NCBI GenBank assembly: GCA_937873315.1 | Contig: CALMQX010000035.1 | Location: 1-64,000, forward strand | DNA from: an uncultured Nostocoides sp. | Lineage (GTDB): Bacteria; Actinomycetota; Actinomycetes; Actinomycetales; Dermatophilaceae | DNA: 64,000 bases | Direction of reading: 5' to 3' | In this document: positions 60,871 through 64,000 of the stretch, piece after piece | How the letters are laid out: each line of letters begins with the position of its first letter | Numbering within the stretch: position 1 is the stretch's first letter | The notes under the pieces: model-generated | Told to the model about the DNA's origin: nothing | Database searches by the model: none | The model's input: only the letters and a program-made list of their open reading frames with translations | Position numbers and translations under genes: made by a program

Positions 60871-62579
60871 CGCAGCAGCTCCGTGACCTCAGCGGCTGCG
60901 CGGCGCAGCCGCTCGACTTGGTTCTCGTCAACGCTCAGGCCGGCTGTAGCGGCGGCATACCGAGCGTGTTCCTCCTTGAAGAGCTCGTCGACGTGGATCA
61001 GCAGCTTCTCGCGAGCGCGGCGAGCCATGGTCCGCACCGCCTGGTCTCCGAAGATCGCCTCGAGCACGCGCTGCGCCAGCACCGAGGTGCCGCCGGCGAT
61101 ACCGACCTCGGCGCCGGTGAGCCCCGCAGTGTGCGAGAAGGCGACCAGCATCAGGAACAGACCCACGCCATTGACGCCATATGCCGCCAAGCGGGCGTTG
61201 GCGCGTCGACCTTCGCCCTCGGTGCTCACGATCTCCAGGACCTCGCCCTGCCAGTGACGGACCATCGCGGAGACCTGGTCGTCGAATTCCGGGGACGCCT
61301 TGGCCAGCCCAGGGTCGCGCTCGAGCAGGCCCGGACCACCGGGCAGTCGACGCCACGCGCGCGTGGTCTCGATGGCCGCACTCTCGCCGTGCGCCCGAAC
61401 CAAGGCCGCGACCCCGGACTGCAGGGCCTCCCCCAGACTCTCGGCAGGCGGCGGGGTGCCGCGCACGGCGGAACTGATCCGGTCACGCCAGCGCGAGATC
61501 GTGGACTCCACCTGACGGAAGAACTCGCCGGTTCCCACGAACTCCTGCCAGCGCGCGAGCACCTCGCCGCGCAGCAGGGTGCCATCGGTGATGCCGGCCT
61601 GGACACCTTCGTTGGCTGCGGCATACGCCTGGGTCGCTGCCCGGCGAAGCGTGGCGGCAGCATCGGCCTGGTCCACGGAGGCGGTGGCAAGTTCCTCGAC
61701 CCGGCCGCCCAGGGACTCCACGGCGCCCTTGAGCGTCTGCCCGACGATGACACTGCGCGCCCGCGCGTCGCCGGCCAAGGCGTCCAGCCACGCCTTGAGG
61801 CGGGCCATGGCTTCGGCGGGCAAGCGACCGTCGGGGGTCAGCGTGGTCTCGGGAATCGTGAAAATCGGCGCGGTGGCCAGGCCTTGCTCGCGGAGCATCT
61901 CGGCGAGGTGCGGGCGGATCTCGGTAATCGATTCGGGCGCAACGCGATCCAGCACGATGGCAATCGCGGTTCCGCGCTGGGAGGCGGTGCGCAGCAGGTC
62001 CCAGGGCACCGCGTCGGCATAGCGGGCAGCGGTGGTCACAAAGAGCCAGAGGTCCGCCGCCGAGAGCAACTGTGCGGCCAGTGCGCGGTTTGCCGCGACG
62101 ACCGAGTCGATGTCCGGGGCGTCGAGCAGGGCCATACCGGCGGGAAGTGAACGCGACTGCACGAGCCGAACGGTGCCGGGCGTCGGGTCATCCGTCGGTG
62201 CGCCGGTGACGCGGGCCAACTCGGGCAGGATGCGCGTGTCCGAGAACCAATGCAGATCCTCCGGGTGGTGCACTAAGACCGGGCAGGTGGTCGTCGGTCG
62301 AATCACTCCCGGCTTACTGACCTCGGTGCCAACGATGGAGTTCACCAGGGTGGACTTGCCGGCGCCAGTGGAGCCCCCGACCACAGCCAGCAAGGGCGCT
62401 TCCATCGAGGTCAGGCGCGGAATGACGTAGTCATCCAACTGGCGCAGCAACTCCACGCGGGCAGACTCGGCCGGGTCTCGGCCGTCGACCGCCAGGGGTA
62501 GCCGGGCGTCCGCCACCGCCGCACGCAGTCCGGAGATGGCGGCGATCAGGACATCGCCCTCCCCGGTTGCGGCATTCAC
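60867..62579 (-). CDS. Dynamin-like GTPase, first of a tandem pair
   Basis: A 570-residue GTPase. G1 AVVGGSTGAGKSTLVNSIVG (near residue 64); switch region PTTTCPVLVHHPED; G3 LLDAPDIDSVV; a hydrophobic pair near GVGLFLMLVAFSHTAGL and EVGIAGGTSVLAQ. The partner gene follows with a four-base overlap, as for two-subunit bacterial dynamins. The GTG at 62579 (VNAATGEGD) is chosen because TAGGCT lies exactly seven bases upstream; the frame stays open to 62795 but without support. Confidence 0.82.
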   Translation of the reverse strand: MNAATGEGDVLIAAISGLRAAVADARLPLAVDGRDPAESARVELLRQLDDYVIPRLTSMEAPLLAVVGGSTGAGKSTLVNSIVGTEVSKPGVIRPTTTCPVLVHHPEDLHWFSDTRILPELARVTGAPTDDPTPGTVRLVQSRSLPAGMALLDAPDIDSVVAANRALAAQLLSAADLWLFVTTAARYADAVPWDLLRTASQRGTAIAIVLDRVAPESITEIRPHLAEMLREQGLATAPIFTIPETTLTPDGRLPAEAMARLKAWLDALAGDARARSVIVGQTLKGAVESLGGRVEELATASVDQADAAATLRRAATQAYAAANEGVQAGITDGTLLRGEVLARWQEFVGTGEFFRQVESTISRWRDRISSAVRGTPPPAESLGEALQSGVAALVRAHGESAAIETTRAWRRLPGGPGLLERDPGLAKASPEFDDQVSAMVRHWQGEVLEIVSTEGEGRRANARLAAYGVNGVGLFLMLVAFSHTAGLTGAEVGIAGGTSVLAQRVLEAIFGDQAVRTMARRAREKLLIHVDELFKEEHARYAAATAGLSVDENQVERLRRAAAEVTELLR

Positions 62580-62586
62580 GTGGCTC

Positions 62587-62592
62587 AGCCTA
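62587..62592 (-). promoter_or_regulatory. Leaderless -10 box TAGGCT for the dynamin operon
   Basis: On the minus strand TAGGCT is followed by seven bases and the GTG at 62579. It defines this start, with no Shine-Dalgarno. Confidence 0.6.
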
Positions 62593-62671
62593 ATCGTCAG
62601 GCCAGCTTTCCCACGCGTGAACACTGCCCGTGAGAATGCCGTGGCGTGCTTTTCGTGGGGGGCTGGGTCGG

Positions 62672-63343
62672 TCAGGCAATCTCGACGGTGACCTTGGCGC
62701 AGTCCAGGACGGCGAGCGCGGCAACGTGAGTGGGGGCGGGTGGGTCCAGATCGACCAGGGTGAGGCGCTCCGGGGCTGAGGGCGAGGTGGTCCAACTGCG
62801 CAGCGCGGGTGGTTGGTATGCCGCGCTCACCGTGATGCTGGTGGGGTCGATGGCCAGGCCGTGACCCGTGGCCTTGAGGATCGACTCCTTGCGGCTGAGC
62901 ACGGTGGCGCGGGCGCGCAGGAGCCGCTCTCCGGTCAGATCGGCCATGGCGTCGTGCTCGGTCTCATCGAGGAACACCCTCGGGAAGCCGTCGAAGTCGG
63001 TGGCCGCGAATCCCTCGACGTCTACGCCAATCTCGGCATCGGTACTCGCAGCGGCCAACACCCAGTGGTCGTCGTAGGAGAGCGAGACGTGCAGGGCTAC
63101 CCCCTCGGGCACCGGCTTGCCATGCCGATCCGAGCCACAGGTGGCGCACCGACGTACAAAGTGGACGTCGCTGGGCGCTCGGTCGCTGTGGGCCGCGACC
63201 AGTTGGCGCAAGGTGACGTGAGCCGTCACGAATGGCGCCGGGTTTTGCCGCCGACCTGCCCGAGCGCGCTCAGCGTCATCGAGCACGGCCATTCCGAACT
63301 CAGCGTCGGTGACCCGGGCCCAGCGAACGACGACACGCACCAC
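62672..63343 (-). CDS. 4'-phosphopantetheinyl transferase
   Basis: A 223-residue Sfp-type enzyme that transfers phosphopantetheine from CoA to carrier proteins. HGKPVPEGVALHVSLSYDDH (near residue 74); EIGVDVEGF gives the first metal Asp/Glu; LSRKESILKATGHGL is the family's KE-x-x-x-K motif. It could activate acyl or peptidyl carrier proteins; no PKS or NRPS is in the window. Start GTG at 63343, with another at 63340. Confidence 0.9.
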   Translation of the reverse strand: MVRVVVRWARVTDAEFGMAVLDDAERARAGRRQNPAPFVTAHVTLRQLVAAHSDRAPSDVHFVRRCATCGSDRHGKPVPEGVALHVSLSYDDHWVLAAASTDAEIGVDVEGFAATDFDGFPRVFLDETEHDAMADLTGERLLRARATVLSRKESILKATGHGLAIDPTSITVSAAYQPPALRSWTTSPSAPERLTLVDLDPPAPTHVAALAVLDCAKVTVEIA

Positions 63344-63364
63344 TGGCTCATCATCCCACCGGCA

Positions 63365-63370
63365 TACACT
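63365..63370 (+). promoter_or_regulatory. Possible -10 box TACACT for tRNA-Arg
   Basis: TACACT lies 12 bases before the tRNA 5' end and overlaps one copy of CGGCATAC (63360-63367). No clear -35. Confidence 0.4.
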
Positions 63371-63382
63371 GGCTCGCCGTAC

Positions 63383-63459
63383 GCCCTCGTAGCTCAGCTG
63401 GATAGAGCAAGAGCCTTCTAATCTCTAGGTCGCAGGTTCGAGTCCTGCCGGGGGCGCCA
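63383..63459 (+). tRNA. tRNA-Arg (anticodon TCT)
   Basis: A complete cloverleaf with encoded CCA. Acceptor GCCCTCG pairs with CGGGGGC (one G-U); D-stem GCTC/GAGC; T-stem GCAGG/CCTGC around TTCGAGT; variable loop 5 bases; discriminator G. The anticodon loop CTTCTAA reads TCT (63417-63419), decoding AGA, a rare codon in this genome type. The pair next to the loop (63414 C, 63422 T) is mismatched. Confidence 0.95.
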
Positions 63460-63492
63460 TCCAGGAGGGGCATGCCAGGCCAGTGGCTGGAT

Positions 63493-63557
63493 GCTTCAGG
63501 TCGGAACCTGTTACTTACGGTCCCTTCTAAGGGGCCCGAACCTGAAGGTTCCGGCAT
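63493..63557. other. Gap after tRNA-Arg with nested inverted repeats
   Basis: The 97 bases between tRNA-Arg and the next gene hold CTTCAGGT/ACCTGAAG and CGGAACC/GGTTCCG inverted repeats that overlap each other. They may form a terminator-like fold for either side; no coding potential is supported. Confidence 0.4.
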
Positions 63558-64000
63558 CAGGCGGGAAAGTTGGGGTCGGTGGGGTTGGGGTCGGCGGGGT
63601 CGGCGAGTTTGGGCTCCTCCGGACGCCGGGCGGCATAGTGCAGCCACACCGACTCGCGATCCACCTCGCCCGCCCGCAACGGCGTCCCGTCTTGCCGGTA
63701 TGCCGCAACCGGCACCAAGCCAGCGTCGCGCAACTGCCGCTCCTGCGCCGCTCGGGTGATGTAGTACGTCAGCAGCGAGTAGTGGTGCGCATCATCGTTG
63801 AGGATCGCGTGATCGGCAGCGCGCTCCTGCAAACCGCGCATCCGCAGGTGCTGCGGCAAGTACCTCAGCGCATGACCCAGTTGACGCACCCACCGACGCG
63901 TCGCTCGCGGCCGACGCCACGGCATACGGCCCGCCCCCGCTAGGTCGCCATTGTGGGACGAAAACAGGAAGAGCCCACCCGGCCGAAGCACCGAACGCAC
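63557..64000 (-). CDS. SAM-dependent methyltransferase, C-terminal part (cut by window end)
   Basis: A 147-residue C-terminal part; the gene continues past 64000. RSVLRPGGLFLFSSHNGD is the post-motif region (motif V) of a class I methyltransferase; DAHHYSLLTYYITRAAQERQLRDAGL follows as in type 11 members. The tail is proline- and aspartate-rich with PADPNPTDPNFPA, an unusual short repeat-like end. Substrate unknown. Confidence 0.75.
   Translation of the reverse strand: MRSVLRPGGLFLFSSHNGDLAGAGRMPWRRPRATRRWVRQLGHALRYLPQHLRMRGLQERAADHAILNDDAHHYSLLTYYITRAAQERQLRDAGLVPVAAYRQDGTPLRAGEVDRESVWLHYAARRPEEPKLADPADPNPTDPNFPA

Noticed and set aside
62580-62671. Terminator hairpin after the PPTase gene
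   Set aside because: CCCACG/CGTGGG and CACGC/GCGTG pairs exist but are short and widely spaced; not convincing.
63351-63647. Minus-strand ORF with the peptide GRTRTCDLEIRRLLLYPAE
   Set aside because: It is the antisense of tRNA-Arg; this peptide is a well known spurious product of tRNA genes.

Overview
The window is chromosomal DNA of a high-G+C actinobacterium (about two thirds G+C judged by eye). Supporting signs are many GTG starts, four-base ATGA/GTGA gene overlaps, -10 boxes of the form TANNNT placed 6-7 bases before start codons (leaderless mRNAs), a mycothiol-type nitroreductase relative, a DUF222/HNH protein and an EttA-Ssb-dynamin cluster. Two gene groups recall conserved actinobacterial neighbourhoods, as I remember the M. 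tuberculosis order: ligA / MetE-like / mnmA / cysteine desulfurase / etfA-etfB (Rv3014c-Rv3029c), and rpiB / Rv2466c-like / pepN / glbO / alpha-glucosidase / thioesterase / ettA / ssb (Rv2465c-Rv2478c). A member of the Micrococcales, perhaps Intrasporangiaceae-like, is my low-confidence guess. No insertion sequence, prophage, CRISPR array, rRNA or origin is seen. This is mostly core genome.

Layout. 1-2756 (+): tail of an unknown gene, exported phosphodiester glycosidase, GT2-GtrA glycosyltransferase, metallophosphoesterase. 2737-5853 (-): ligA and an NAD-binding epimerase-like protein. 5979-7475 (+): acyl-CoA ligase. 7504-19050 (-): YbjN protein, enoyl-CoA hydratase and etfBA (beta-oxidation and electron transfer), a terminator, MFS exporter, cysteine desulfurase and MnmA (tRNA thiolation), pirin, cupin, a DUF1272-flavin oxidase fusion, MetE-like protein, DMT transporter, a GNAT fragment and an orphan ORF. 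19085-21238 (+): GlgX. 21250-25715 (-) with divergent LacI (25853-26893, +): fucosidase plus sugar ABC importer operon, followed by a PhyH-type oxygenase. 27929-32284 (-): DsbA-like protein, rpiB, trmB, glgP. 32327-40541 (+): pepN, MscS, truncated globin, membrane protein, GH13 glucosidase, glycerophosphodiesterase, MFS. 40523-41586 (-): hypothetical protein and thioesterase. 41646-46194 (+): serine hydrolase, RecQ with a phosphoribosyltransferase-like tail, acyltransferase. 46151-48369: divergent yczE / MocR pair. 48384-52423: TesB, a second GlgX, FabG-like SDR. 52498-55850: HNH protein, acyl-CoA dehydrogenase and divergent TetR. 55896-56645 (+): methyltransferase. 56733-63343 (-): PPTase, two dynamin-like GTPases, Ssb, EttA. 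63383-63459 (+): tRNA-Arg(TCT). 63557-64000 (-): methyltransferase cut by the window end.

Functional themes are glycogen/alpha-glucan breakdown (two GlgX, GlgP, GH13), fatty-acyl metabolism (FadD, ECH, EtfAB, ACAD+TetR, two thioesterases, SDR), sulfur transfer to tRNA, and genome maintenance (LigA, RecQ, Ssb).

The most striking unexplained signal is the octamer GTATGCCG/CGGCATAC. It occurs exactly 25 times in each orientation (50 in all, one per 1.3 kb), mostly inside genes and mostly written as TAT-GCC or GCA-TAC codon pairs. Other notable points are a 14-bp perfect inverted repeat around the ettA start codon, a set of leaderless promoters, fresh tandem duplications across two stop codons, paired DnaA boxes upstream of ssb, and clear LacI, TetR and MocR-type operators.
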